Positions 43,363 to 51,637 of a stretch of DNA of 64,000 nt are shown here, in pieces. The DNA is taken from positions 496,001 through 560,000 of the forward strand of contig NZ_PRDM01000002.1 in the NCBI RefSeq assembly GCF_015182285.1, read 5' to 3'. Under the pieces are notes generated by a model, which was given only the letters and a program-made list of their open reading frames with translations, did not search any database and was not told where the DNA came from. Source of the stretch: Flavobacterium hungaricum (GTDB lineage Bacteria > Bacteroidota > Bacteroidia > Flavobacteriales > Flavobacteriaceae). Positions within the stretch are counted from its first letter, which is position 1. Every line of letters begins with the position of its first letter. Made by a program: the position numbers and the translations under genes.

Positions 43363-43375
43363 GTGGTAAAATCTA

Positions 43376-43422
43376 AAAATAATTAATCTGAAATCTAAAG
43401 TCTAAAATCTGCGATTCAGATT
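43376..43422. repeat. Degenerate aatctaaa/aatctgaa quasi-repeat
   Basis: The spacer between the DUF151 gene and thyA is nearly all words of this type: taatctg, aaatctaa, agtctaaa, atctgcg, attcagat. No gene. It is one of several such spacers. Confidence 0.5.
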
Positions 43423-44046
43423 TTATCTCTTAGAAATTTCGTCTCTAATCTTGGCCGCTTTTTCGTAATCTTCCTGAGAAACCGCCTGATCCAAAAGCTC
43501 ATTTAATTCTTGTAAAGAATGTTTTGCATAAACATCTCCAGATTGATTACTTTCTTCTTCGTGTCCAAAAGTTTCTGGGTTCGAAAGAACATCATCAATT
43601 TCCTGTGCGCCAGAATCTGTTTCGGCAGTATTTGATTTTAGATAAATTCCAGCCTTGTCTAAAATGTTTTTATAGGTGAAAATTGGAGCATTAAAACGCA
43701 GTGCCAAAGCAATGGCATCTGAAGTTCTAGCGTCAATGATTTCTTCGATTTTATCTCTTTCGCAGATCAAACTGGAATAAAAAACGCCGTCAACCAATTT
43801 GTGAATGATTACTTGTTTTACAACAATGTCAAATCTTTCAGCAAAATTTTTGAATAAATCGTGCGTTAATGGGCGAGGAGGTTTAATCTCTTTTTCTAAT
43901 GCAATAGCAATAGACTGTGCTTCAAAAGCACCAATAACGATTGGAAGCTTTCTTTCGCCGTCAACCTCATTTAGAATTAAGGCATACGCGCCGTTTTGCG
44001 TTTGACTATATGATATTCCTTTTATAGATAGTTTTACTAGACTCAT
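43423..44046 (-). CDS. Bifunctional nuclease domain (DUF151) protein with UVR motif
   Basis: A 207-residue protein. The ATG at 44046 (MSLVKLSIKGISYSQTQNG) is preferred to an ATG 21 bases upstream because it matches the usual family start. Residues about 1-135 are the BFN/DUF151 domain (ALILNEVDGERKLPIVIGAFEAQSIAIALE, DARTSDAIALALRFNAPIF). Residues about 175-207 form a UvrB/UvrC-type helical hairpin (LNELLDQAVSQEDYEKAAKIRDEI). The fold is associated with RNase/DNase activity in plants; the role in bacteria is open. Confidence 0.9.
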   Translation of the reverse strand: MSLVKLSIKGISYSQTQNGAYALILNEVDGERKLPIVIGAFEAQSIAIALEKEIKPPRPLTHDLFKNFAERFDIVVKQVIIHKLVDGVFYSSLICERDKIEEIIDARTSDAIALALRFNAPIFTYKNILDKAGIYLKSNTAETDSGAQEIDDVLSNPETFGHEEESNQSGDVYAKHSLQELNELLDQAVSQEDYEKAAKIRDEISKR

Positions 44047-44210
44047 ATATGTGAATAAAAAGGGCATTTACTGCCTCATTTTTGTACTTTTTTTGTTTGG
44101 AAAATAAAGGTGCAATTTTAGTCAAAAAATATGGAACAAAAAAGCTGCCTATAAACAAAGATACAATATCTTGTTTTTAGGCAGCAACATTTTTTGTGAG
44201 AATTCTTGAA

Positions 44211-45179
44211 TTAAGAATGCTGTGTTTTAAAAGCTTTTAATTTCTCAATTAATTGTGGTACAATTTCGAAAGCATCACCAACAACGCCATAATCTGCCAC
44301 TTTAAAGAAAGGAGCGTCTGCATCGTTATTGATCACCACTTTTACTTTAGAAGAGTTGATACCTGCAATATGCTGAATAGCACCAGAAATACCAACAGCA
44401 ATATATAAGTTGGTTGCAACAGGTTTTCCTGTTTGTCCAACGTGCTCGCTGTGAGGTCTCCATCCTAAATCTGAAACAGGTTTAGAACAAGCAGTTGCTG
44501 CTCCTAAAACAGAAGCCAATTCTTCGATCATGCCCCAGTTTTCAGGACCTTTTAAGCCGCGTCCTCCAGAAACTACAATATCAGCATCGGCAATAGAAAC
44601 TTTTCCTGTTACTTTTTCAACAGAATCAACTTTAATTCCGAAATCATTATCTCCAATTGCTGGGTTAAAATCTTCTACAGATCCAGCCCCTGCGTTTTCA
44701 AAGATTCCGTAAGAGTTTTTAGCCAAACCAAGAACTTTTACATCTGTACTGATTTCTGTGATATTGAAAGCTTTATTTGAAAAAGCATTTCTTTTTACTT
44801 GAAAAGGAGAAGTGCTTAATGGAAGTCCAACTACGTTTGAAGCAAAACCAGCTTCTAAAGCAACAGCTACAAGAGGCGAAAGATAAATGCTGTCTGTAGT
44901 TGAAGAAAGTAAAATTACTTTTGCTCCTTCTTTTTGAGCTGCTTGTTTAATTACATCAGCATATGCTTTTGCGTTAAAACCAGCTAGTTTGTCGTTGCTT
45001 ACTTTTAATACCTTATCAACTCCGTATTTTGCTAATTCGCTTACATCACTGATGTTTACGGTAACTGCTGTTACAGTTGTTCCTAAAGCTTCGGCTACTT
45101 TTTTAGCATAAGAAGCTAACTCGAAAGCCACTTTTTTAAATTTTCCTTCTGCAGATTCTGCGTATATTAATAATGACAT
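44211..45179 (-). CDS. etfA: Electron transfer flavoprotein subunit alpha
   Basis: A 322-residue protein. The C-terminal FAD-binding domain is clear: VSGGRGLKGPENWGMIEELA, DLGWRPHSEHVGQTGKPV, YIAVGISGAIQHIAGI and VVINNDADAPFFKVADYG. With EtfB it carries electrons from acyl-CoA and other dehydrogenases to the quinone pool. It lies 71 bases downstream of etfB, across a quasi-repeat spacer. Confidence 0.97.
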   Translation of the reverse strand: MSLLIYAESAEGKFKKVAFELASYAKKVAEALGTTVTAVTVNISDVSELAKYGVDKVLKVSNDKLAGFNAKAYADVIKQAAQKEGAKVILLSSTTDSIYLSPLVAVALEAGFASNVVGLPLSTSPFQVKRNAFSNKAFNITEISTDVKVLGLAKNSYGIFENAGAGSVEDFNPAIGDNDFGIKVDSVEKVTGKVSIADADIVVSGGRGLKGPENWGMIEELASVLGAATACSKPVSDLGWRPHSEHVGQTGKPVATNLYIAVGISGAIQHIAGINSSKVKVVINNDADAPFFKVADYGVVGDAFEIVPQLIEKLKAFKTQHS

Positions 45180-45180
45180 A

Positions 45181-45250
45181 ATAATTTTAGATTTTAGATT
45201 TTAGAATTCAGATTCTTTAAAACTGAACACTTAAAACTGATTACTGAATA
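45181..45250. repeat. Quasi-repeat spacer between etfB and etfA
   Basis: Made of three near-identical gattttag words followed by attcagatt, aaaactgaa, aaaactgatt and actgaatac. It mixes the aatctaaa type seen at 43.4 kb and the ttcagt type seen at 34.5 kb, all within one operon spacer. Confidence 0.55.
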
Positions 45251-45997
45251 CTAGATTACTTTTGCTTCGTTGTGTAATAAATTAATTAACTCATCTAAGT
45301 TATCTGGAGAAATTAATTTTACTGCCGATTTTGGAGCTGGTTTTTCGAATTTTACAGCTTTTGTATTTACTGCAGCATCAACTGGCTCAAGGATTGTAAG
45401 CGCTTTTGTTCTTGCAGTCATAATGCCTCTCATGTTCGGGATTCTCAAATCTTTTTCTTCAACAAGACCTTTTTGAGCTCCGATAATTAATGGAAGAGAA
45501 GTGCTTACAGTTTCTTTTCCGCCGTCAATCTCACGAACCGCTTTTACATTAGTTCCGTCAACAGTTAAGCTTGTGCAAGAATTTAAAAAGTTAGAACCTA
45601 AAATTCCAGCAATCATTCCAGGAACCATTCCGCCATTGTAATCCAAAGATTCTTTACCTGCAATTACTAAATCATAACCGCCGTTTTTGATTACTTCTGC
45701 CAATTGTTTTGCTACAAAAAATCCGTCAGTTGGGTTTGCGTTTACACGAATAGCTTCGTTTGCGCCAATTGCAAGCGCTTTACGAAGGGTTGGTTCAGTA
45801 TCAGGACCGCCAACATTTACAACAGTAACATTGGCACCTTGTTGTTCTTGAAACCAGATTGCACGTGTAAGGCCAAATTCGTCGTTAGGATTAATCACAT
45901 ATTGTACGCCGGCTGTATCAAATTCTGAATCACCGTTTGTAAAGTTAATTTTTGAAGTAGTATCAGGCACGTGGCTGATGCAAACTAGTATTTTCAT
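45251..45997 (-). CDS. etfB: Electron transfer flavoprotein subunit beta
   Basis: A 248-residue protein of normal length. Family parts are ILVCISHVPDTTSKI, YVINPNDEFGLTRAIWFQEQ, VVNVGGPDTEPTLRKALAIGANEAI, LVIAGKESLDYNGGMVPGMIA (AMP-binding region) and LRIPNMRGIMTARTK. Partner of EtfA. A promoter-like element and a perfect palindrome lie upstream. Confidence 0.97.
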   Translation of the reverse strand: MKILVCISHVPDTTSKINFTNGDSEFDTAGVQYVINPNDEFGLTRAIWFQEQQGANVTVVNVGGPDTEPTLRKALAIGANEAIRVNANPTDGFFVAKQLAEVIKNGGYDLVIAGKESLDYNGGMVPGMIAGILGSNFLNSCTSLTVDGTNVKAVREIDGGKETVSTSLPLIIGAQKGLVEEKDLRIPNMRGIMTARTKALTILEPVDAAVNTKAVKFEKPAPKSAVKLISPDNLDELINLLHNEAKVI

Positions 45998-46030
45998 AAG
46001 TATATATTTTGAATTTATAATATGCTTTTA

Positions 46031-46038
46031 CAAATTTA
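46031..46038 (-). promoter_or_regulatory. Putative -7 box of etfBA
   Basis: The minus strand reads TAAATTTG (TAnnTTTG), about 34 bases before the etfB ATG. A perfect 12-base palindrome TATGCATGCATA lies at 46063-46074, about where a regulator would overlap the -33 region. Confidence 0.4.
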
Positions 46039-46074
46039 GAATTTAATTTGGAATAATTATACTATGCATGCATA

Positions 46075-46459
46075 ATATTTTTTAAAACTATTACGATTTC
46101 GCAGATTATGTGATTTTGAATGATTTTCATCGGAATCTCAAAATAAAAAAGCACTCATTTTGCCTGATTATTAGGAATTTTGTAATAAGAGCGATTTGTT
46201 AAGGTTTAAAATTTTGTACGACAAATACTAAATTTGTAGTTTTTCCGTTTTAATACCAGAATTCCAAAGCAGCAAGAATTAAACAAATAAACCAAAGTTT
46301 GTCTAAAAAATAATTTAGATACATTTTAAGTGTGAATTTTACGCTATTATATCGATTTCGTAAATGATATAATAAACTCTGAAAAGCTAAAACCGAAAGA
46401 CAGATTGAAGATAGTGCGATTTTAAATTCAATTTATGCTTTTAAGTTATTTAAAATATT
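46075..46459. other. Gene-free divergent spacer between etfB and pdhB
   Basis: The whole etfB-pdhB gap is 501 bases and AT-rich. I see no open reading frame or RNA gene. It holds one inverted repeat, ATTATATC (46346-46353) with GATATAAT (46366-46373), and isolated promoter-like words near each end. Confidence 0.5.
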
Positions 46460-46467
46460 TATTTTTG
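46460..46467 (+). promoter_or_regulatory. Putative -7 box of pdhB
   Basis: TATTTTTG fits TAnnTTTG and predicts a leader of about 25 bases before the pdhB ATG. The -33 region is weak. Confidence 0.4.
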
Positions 46468-46498
46468 CTCTTCAGAAAATTCAACATACAATATAAAT

Positions 46499-47476
46499 AT
46501 GAGAACAATACAATTTAGAGAGGCCATTTGTGAAGCGATGAGCGAAGAAATGCGTCACGATGAATCCATATATTTAATGGGCGAAGAAGTTGCAGAATAC
46601 AATGGAGCATACAAAGCTTCAAAAGGAATGCTTGCTGAGTTTGGTGAAAAAAGAGTAATTGATACTCCAATTGCCGAGCTTGGATTTACAGGAATTGCAG
46701 TAGGTTCTGCAATGAACGGAAACAGACCGATTGTAGAGTATATGACATTTAACTTTTGTCTTGTTGGTATTGATCAAATTATAAATAATGCTGCTAAAAT
46801 GCGTCAAATGACAGGAGGACAATTTAATGTGCCTATCGTTTTCCGCGGACCAACAGCTTCTGCTGGTCAATTAGGAGCAACTCACTCTCAAGCTTTAGAA
46901 AACTGGTTTGCAAATACTCCAGGTCTTAAAGTTGTTGTGCCTTCGACTCCATACGATGCAAAAGGACTTTTGAAATCTGCTATTCGTGATAACGATCCTG
47001 TAATTTTCATGGAATCTGAGCAAATGTACGGTGATAAAGGAGAAGTGCCAGACGGAGAATATACAATTCCGTTGGGAGTTGCTGATATTAAACGTGAAGG
47101 AAAAGATGTAACAATCGTTTCTTTTGGAAAAATTATCAAAGAAGCTTTCATTGCTGCTGACGAATTAGCTAAAGAAGGGATCTCTTGTGAGATTATCGAC
47201 TTAAGAACTGTACGTCCGATGGATAAAGATGCGATTTTAACTTCTGTTAAGAAAACAAATCGTTTAGTAATCTTAGAAGAAGCTTGGCCGTTTGCAAGTA
47301 TTTCATCTGAAATCACTTATATCGTACAAGAACAAGCTTTTGATTTCTTAGATGCTCCAATTCAGCGTATTACAACTGCAGATACTCCTGCGCCTTATTC
47401 TCCAGTATTATTAAAAGACTGGCTGCCAAATGCAGGTGATGTAGTAAAAGCAGTTAAAAAAGTATTGTACAAATAA
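46499..47476 (+). CDS. pdhB: Pyruvate dehydrogenase E1 component subunit beta
   Basis: A 325-residue E1-beta subunit. Motifs are QFREAICEAMSEEMRHDESIYLMGEEVAEYNGAYKASKG (conserved Glu contacts thiamine diphosphate), DTPIAELGFTGIAVGSAM, MTGGQFNVPIVFRGPTASAG and LVILEEAWPFASISSEI. Together with E1-alpha it decarboxylates pyruvate. The alpha and E2 genes are not in the window, consistent with split pdh genes in flavobacteria. A branched-chain 2-oxoacid E1-beta is the main alternative. Confidence 0.93.
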   Translation: MRTIQFREAICEAMSEEMRHDESIYLMGEEVAEYNGAYKASKGMLAEFGEKRVIDTPIAELGFTGIAVGSAMNGNRPIVEYMTFNFCLVGIDQIINNAAKMRQMTGGQFNVPIVFRGPTASAGQLGATHSQALENWFANTPGLKVVVPSTPYDAKGLLKSAIRDNDPVIFMESEQMYGDKGEVPDGEYTIPLGVADIKREGKDVTIVSFGKIIKEAFIAADELAKEGISCEIIDLRTVRPMDKDAILTSVKKTNRLVILEEAWPFASISSEITYIVQEQAFDFLDAPIQRITTADTPAPYSPVLLKDWLPNAGDVVKAVKKVLYK

Positions 47477-47500
47477 CATACATTTAAAATACTCACAAAA

Positions 47501-47537
47501 CTTCATCATTCATGGTTAATTGATGAAGTTTTTTTTT
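47501..47537 (+). terminator. Terminator of pdhB
   Basis: Arms CTTCATCA (47501-47508) and TGATGAAG (47521-47528) followed by nine T. The second arm contains an ATG in frame with the next gene, which argues that the next gene starts later. Confidence 0.85.
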
Positions 47538-47543
47538 GCCCAG

Positions 47544-50048
47544 ATGATGAAAAGAATAATTTTACTCAGCCTATTTTTTGTATTCGCATTTTCGATTATT
47601 GCTGCTGCACAAACGAAAGTGAGTGGAATTGTTTTAGATAAATCAAATCAGCCTGTGCCTTTTGCAAATGTAGTTTTTAAAGGTTCAAACATTGGAATTG
47701 TTTCTAATGAAGACGGACGTTTTTATCTTGAAGCTCCAGATACTTATACTGCATTATTGGTTACTTCGGCTGGATTTTCAGACAAAGAAGTTCCATTGGA
47801 CAAGGCGGTAAATTACAACTTTAAAATAGTATTAGGCGAAGCCGAAGCACTGAGTGAGGTGGTAATTTTTACAGGAAAAACTTCTAAGAAAAATAATCCT
47901 GCTTTGGATATTTTGAGAAAAATCTGGGAAAGAAAACGTAAAAACGGATTGTATCAGTTCAATCAATATCAAATGCAGAAGTACGAAAAAGTCGAGTTTG
48001 ATATGAACACGATTGATAGTGCTTTTATGAAAAACAAGCTCTTCAAAGGAATGGAGTTTGTTTTTAATCATGTTGATACTTCTGATGTAACAGGAAAAAC
48101 CTATCTGCCGATTTTTATTAACGAATCTGTTTATGATGTTTACGGAGATAATAAATTAAAGAAGGTTAAAGAAAATATTACAGGAAATAAAATGTCTGGT
48201 TTTAACGGAAATCAGCAGATTTTATCTTTTGTAAAAGACCTTTATTCCGATTATAATATTTACGATAACCACCTTAAATTTTTTGATAAAAGTTTTACAA
48301 GCCCGCTTTCCAGAACCGGAATTGATGTTTATAATTATGTTTTAAAAGACAGTGCATTTGTAGATAAAAAATGGTGTTATAATATTGTTTTTTACCCAAG
48401 ACGTAAAAACGAATTAACTTTTAAAGGAGATTTCTGGGTAAACGACACCACTTTTGCCATTAAAAAAATCAATATGGGCGTTACCAAAAGCGCCAATATT
48501 AACTGGGTAAAAGATATTTATATCGAACAGGAGTTTGAAGTAGAAAACGATTCAGTTTTCCTTTTGACACGTGATTACATGATGTCTGATTTTGCTTTAA
48601 ACAAAAAAGAAAAATCAAAAGGGGTTTACGGAAAACGAACGACTTTATACCGCGGACATAAATTTAATATTCAGAAACCAGAGAAGTTTTATAAAGAAGA
48701 AGTCAATTTTATAGATAATGCTGTCTATGACCGCCCTCCTGAATTCTGGGAAGAAAATCGTTTTGAGAAATTAAACAAAGACGAAGCGGGTATTTATAAA
48801 ATGCTTGATACGCTGCAAACAGTCAAGCGTTTTAAACAATTATACAGTCTCGTCTCTATTTTAGGAAGCGGTTATATAGAATTTAAAAACTTCGATTTTG
48901 GACCTATATTTTCGACTTTTGGATATAATGAGGTCGAAGGTTTACGATTGAGAGTAGGAGGAAGAACTTATTTTGGACCAAATGACCCTTGGCGTTTGCA
49001 AGCCTATACGGCTTATGGATTTGATGATAGTAAATTCAAATACGGAGTTTCAGGAAAATGGATGCTGGACAAGAAAAATCGTTTGATTATTTCTGGAGGA
49101 AACAGACGTGATATTGAACAGATTGGAGCTAGTTTAACAACGACAAACGATATCTTAGGACGAAGTTTCGCCTCGTCAGCATTGTTTACGACAGGAAGCA
49201 ACGGAAAATTAACCAATATCAATCTAAGCAATGTTTCTATCGAAATGGAGCCTAAAAAGAATTTTATTGTTTCTGCAGGCTTTTCATACCGAACTTTAGA
49301 ATCGGCTTCACCAACATTTAGTTTAGATTATTATACAACTTTGCCAACTGTTGCAAATCCTTTGGGAGTTATTAAAAGCGATGTAAAACAAACAGAAGCC
49401 AATATTCAGTTTGAGTATATGCCAAACCGTAAAACTATTGGTTATGGAGTTGAGAGAGATTTAGTAGACAGTCCGTTCAGTCATTTCTTTGTGAACTTTA
49501 GTTACGGACTTAAGGGAGTTTTGGACAGTGATTTTGCTTATGAAAAAATTCAGGTTTTCTACAAACAGCCTATCATAATTGGGCCTTTAGGACGCAGTAA
49601 TATCATTGTAGAAACAGGAAAAACATTCGGAACAATTCCGTTAGGATTAATGAGTGTTATTCCAGGTAACCAGACTTACTTCACGATAGAAAATACCTTT
49701 AGTAACTTAAACTTCTACGAGTTTGTTACTGATCAATATACAACCCTGCAATGGAATCATGATTTTGGAGGAAGATTGTTTGCCAGAATTCCATTCATGA
49801 GAAAACTAAATTGGAGAGAATTTATTGGAGTTAGAGCAGTTCATGGAACAATTTCTGAAGCTAATCGCGCCATAAATGCATCGGGATTACCTTATAATGC
49901 ACCAGAAAAAGTATATTGGGAATATAACGCGGGAATTGGAAATATCTTCAAAGTATTCCGCCTTGATTTCTCTTGGAGAGGAAATTATTTAGACATGCCA
50001 GATGCACATAAATTTGCTATAAAAGGATCTTTCGGGTTTTATTTCTAA
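47544..50048 (+). CDS. DUF5686 family protein with carboxypeptidase-like domain, outer membrane
   Basis: An 834-residue protein. An in-frame ATG at 47523 lies in the pdhB terminator stem, so the ATG pair at 47544/47547, which opens a normal signal peptide (RIILLSLFFVFAFSIIAAAQ), is chosen. Residues about 25-105 are a CarboxypepD_reg-like domain (VSGIVLDKSNQPVPFANVVFKG). The long middle part and a C-terminal barrel (ending DAHKFAIKGSFGFYF) match DUF5686, a common Bacteroidota outer-membrane family. No substrate or role is established. Confidence 0.87.
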   Translation: MMKRIILLSLFFVFAFSIIAAAQTKVSGIVLDKSNQPVPFANVVFKGSNIGIVSNEDGRFYLEAPDTYTALLVTSAGFSDKEVPLDKAVNYNFKIVLGEAEALSEVVIFTGKTSKKNNPALDILRKIWERKRKNGLYQFNQYQMQKYEKVEFDMNTIDSAFMKNKLFKGMEFVFNHVDTSDVTGKTYLPIFINESVYDVYGDNKLKKVKENITGNKMSGFNGNQQILSFVKDLYSDYNIYDNHLKFFDKSFTSPLSRTGIDVYNYVLKDSAFVDKKWCYNIVFYPRRKNELTFKGDFWVNDTTFAIKKINMGVTKSANINWVKDIYIEQEFEVENDSVFLLTRDYMMSDFALNKKEKSKGVYGKRTTLYRGHKFNIQKPEKFYKEEVNFIDNAVYDRPPEFWEENRFEKLNKDEAGIYKMLDTLQTVKRFKQLYSLVSILGSGYIEFKNFDFGPIFSTFGYNEVEGLRLRVGGRTYFGPNDPWRLQAYTAYGFDDSKFKYGVSGKWMLDKKNRLIISGGNRRDIEQIGASLTTTNDILGRSFASSALFTTGSNGKLTNINLSNVSIEMEPKKNFIVSAGFSYRTLESASPTFSLDYYTTLPTVANPLGVIKSDVKQTEANIQFEYMPNRKTIGYGVERDLVDSPFSHFFVNFSYGLKGVLDSDFAYEKIQVFYKQPIIIGPLGRSNIIVETGKTFGTIPLGLMSVIPGNQTYFTIENTFSNLNFYEFVTDQYTTLQWNHDFGGRLFARIPFMRKLNWREFIGVRAVHGTISEANRAINASGLPYNAPEKVYWEYNAGIGNIFKVFRLDFSWRGNYLDMPDAHKFAIKGSFGFYF

Positions 50049-50057
50049 ATTATATAA

Positions 50058-50210
50058 GGTGCAAAGATTTAAAGTTACAAAGTCGCAAAGGTCAATCTTT
50101 GCGGCTTTTTTTATGCGTAATATTCTGTTTCCCGCAGATTTAAGCAGATAAGAGCATATTTTAATTTCTGTTTAAATCTGAAAAATCTGTGTGAAAAAAC
50201 TTTATCCACT
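50058..50210. repeat. Quasi-repeats: caaag type, then cagattt/aatctg type
   Basis: First gtgcaaaga, gttacaaag, gtcgcaaag, then from 50130 cgcagattt, agcagata, aaatctga and aaatctgtgtg. Two repeat families follow one another in the 213-base gap before the glycosylase gene; there is no other content. Confidence 0.5.
50079..50110 (+). terminator. Terminator of the DUF5686 gene
   Basis: Arms 50079-50090 and 50097-50108 (12 bp with one G-U pair) and a T-run. The stem is built from the same caaag words as the surrounding quasi-repeat. Confidence 0.75.
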
Positions 50211-50261
50211 GCTAACTAAATTCTTTTTATTTAATTTTGAATAGATTTCAAAGTAAAAACC

Positions 50262-50861
50262 ATGCAGGAAGCCATCGATTTTCTTTCATACAAAAATAGA
50301 ATCTTCAAAGAAATTATTGAAAGATATGGATTGCCGCAGATTCCGAAGCGCCCGCAGGGTTTTGAAACTTTAGTTTTATTAATTCTGGAACAGCAGGTTT
50401 CTATAGATTCTGCGAAAGCCACTTTCATAAAAATAAAAGCGTATACTGTCTGCGATCCAGAAAACATGGCGGTTTTGTCTGACGAGGAATATCGAAATCT
50501 TGGCGTCAGCCGTCAGAAAACAAAATACATTAAAGTTTTAGCGGAAGCGGTTTTAAACAAAGAATTGGATATCGACGGTTTAGCTTCAAAATCGGCAAAG
50601 CAAGTTCGGGAAGAATTAATAAAATTAAAAGGCATCGGAAATTGGACGATTGACATCTATTTAATGTTCTGTCTTCAAGAGCCCGATTTGATTCCGCTAG
50701 GGGATATAGCAGTAGTGAATACAATAAAAGAATTGTTTGATATTCATGATAAAGTGGAGATGGAAAAGTTTGCTGACGAATGGAGTCCGTACCGATCTTA
50801 TGCCACATATTTACTCTGGCACCATTACTTAACAAAGCGAAACAGGAAAATTACATATTAA
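50262..50861 (+). CDS. DNA-3-methyladenine glycosylase-like HhH-GPD protein
   Basis: A 199-residue HhH-GPD protein of the AlkA/Mag class. FETLVLLILEQQVSIDSAKATF matches the conserved helix, LKGIGNWTIDIYLMF is the helix-hairpin-helix, and the aspartate in IPLGDIAVVNTI is placed as the catalytic Asp. It lacks the extra N-terminal domain of E. coli AlkA. It should remove alkylated purines from DNA, starting base excision repair. The ATG was taken where the family alignment seems to begin. Confidence 0.88.
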   Translation: MQEAIDFLSYKNRIFKEIIERYGLPQIPKRPQGFETLVLLILEQQVSIDSAKATFIKIKAYTVCDPENMAVLSDEEYRNLGVSRQKTKYIKVLAEAVLNKELDIDGLASKSAKQVREELIKLKGIGNWTIDIYLMFCLQEPDLIPLGDIAVVNTIKELFDIHDKVEMEKFADEWSPYRSYATYLLWHHYLTKRNRKITY

Positions 50862-50931
50862 GTGTCTGTTATATAAAAAGAAAAGTATATTAATTAATGA
50901 ATAAAATACATAGATTAATGTACTTTTTTTA

Positions 50932-50961
50932 TTGTAAAAAGGGATTCTTTAGTTATTTTTG
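50932..50961 (+). promoter_or_regulatory. Promoter of ppa
   Basis: TTG (50932-50934), exactly 19 bases, then TATTTTTG (50954-50961), a full match to the Bacteroidota consensus. Predicted leader about 27 bases. Confidence 0.65.
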
Positions 50962-50994
50962 CAACCGAAATTATAGAAACAATAAAAAACAAAA

Positions 50995-51525
50995 ATGACC
51001 GCAGACAAATTAACGACTTTCGATGTATTAATCGAAATACCAAGAGGAAGCAGAAATAAATACGAGTACGATTTTGAAATTAAAAGAATGCGTTTCGACA
51101 GAATGTTATTCTCTTCAATGATGTACCCAGCAGATTACGGATTTATTCCAGAAACTTTAGCTCTTGACGGTGATCCTCTTGATGTATTGGTTTTAGTAAA
51201 CGAACCAACTTTTCCTGGATGTGTTATGGAAGTTAAGCCAATTGGTGTTTTCCATATGGCAGATGATAAAGGACCAGATGAGAAAATTATCTGCGTACCA
51301 GTTTCAGATCCAATTTGGAATTCATTAAACGACCTTTCAGATATTAACCCTCACTTAGTAAAAGAAATTGAACACTTCTTCCAAGTATACAAAGATCTTG
51401 AAAATAAAAAAGTTGATGTAGAAGGATGGGGAGACGTTAACGAGGCTTATGCAATTATTGCCGAGTGTACAAAACGTTTTGATGATATTGAAAATAAACC
51501 AGAAGGATTATTTAGTATTAGATAA
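50995..51525 (+). CDS. ppa: Soluble inorganic pyrophosphatase (family I)
   Basis: A 176-residue protein of normal length. It shows DVLIEIPRGSRNKYEYD, the active-site signature DGDPLDVLVLV with metal-binding aspartates, and VKPIGVFHMADDKGPDEKIICVP. It hydrolyses pyrophosphate in the cytosol, pulling biosynthetic reactions forward. Its immediate neighbour is a membrane pyrophosphatase, so two means of using PPi are encoded side by side, separated by a terminator. Confidence 0.97.
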   Translation: MTADKLTTFDVLIEIPRGSRNKYEYDFEIKRMRFDRMLFSSMMYPADYGFIPETLALDGDPLDVLVLVNEPTFPGCVMEVKPIGVFHMADDKGPDEKIICVPVSDPIWNSLNDLSDINPHLVKEIEHFFQVYKDLENKKVDVEGWGDVNEAYAIIAECTKRFDDIENKPEGLFSIR

Positions 51526-51546
51526 TTTTTACCGTATTCTATTATA

Positions 51547-51583
51547 AAAAAAGCAATACTGCCGTCAGGAGTATTGCTTTTTT
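51547..51583 (+). terminator. Terminator of ppa
   Basis: Arms 51547-51560 and 51570-51583 (14 bp around AGCAATACT) with a 9-base loop and T-rich end. Confidence 0.85.
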
Positions 51584-51637
51584 GTTTAAATTCGTTTTGT
51601 TAGTTTGTTGACTATTAATCAAAACCATTAAATTATT

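Noticed and set aside
45998..46498. Hidden small gene in the etfB-pdhB spacer
   Set aside because: All frames are short and interrupted; base composition is spacer-like.
50058..50210. CRISPR-like repeats
   Set aside because: Units are short, degenerate and without unique spacers or cas genes.
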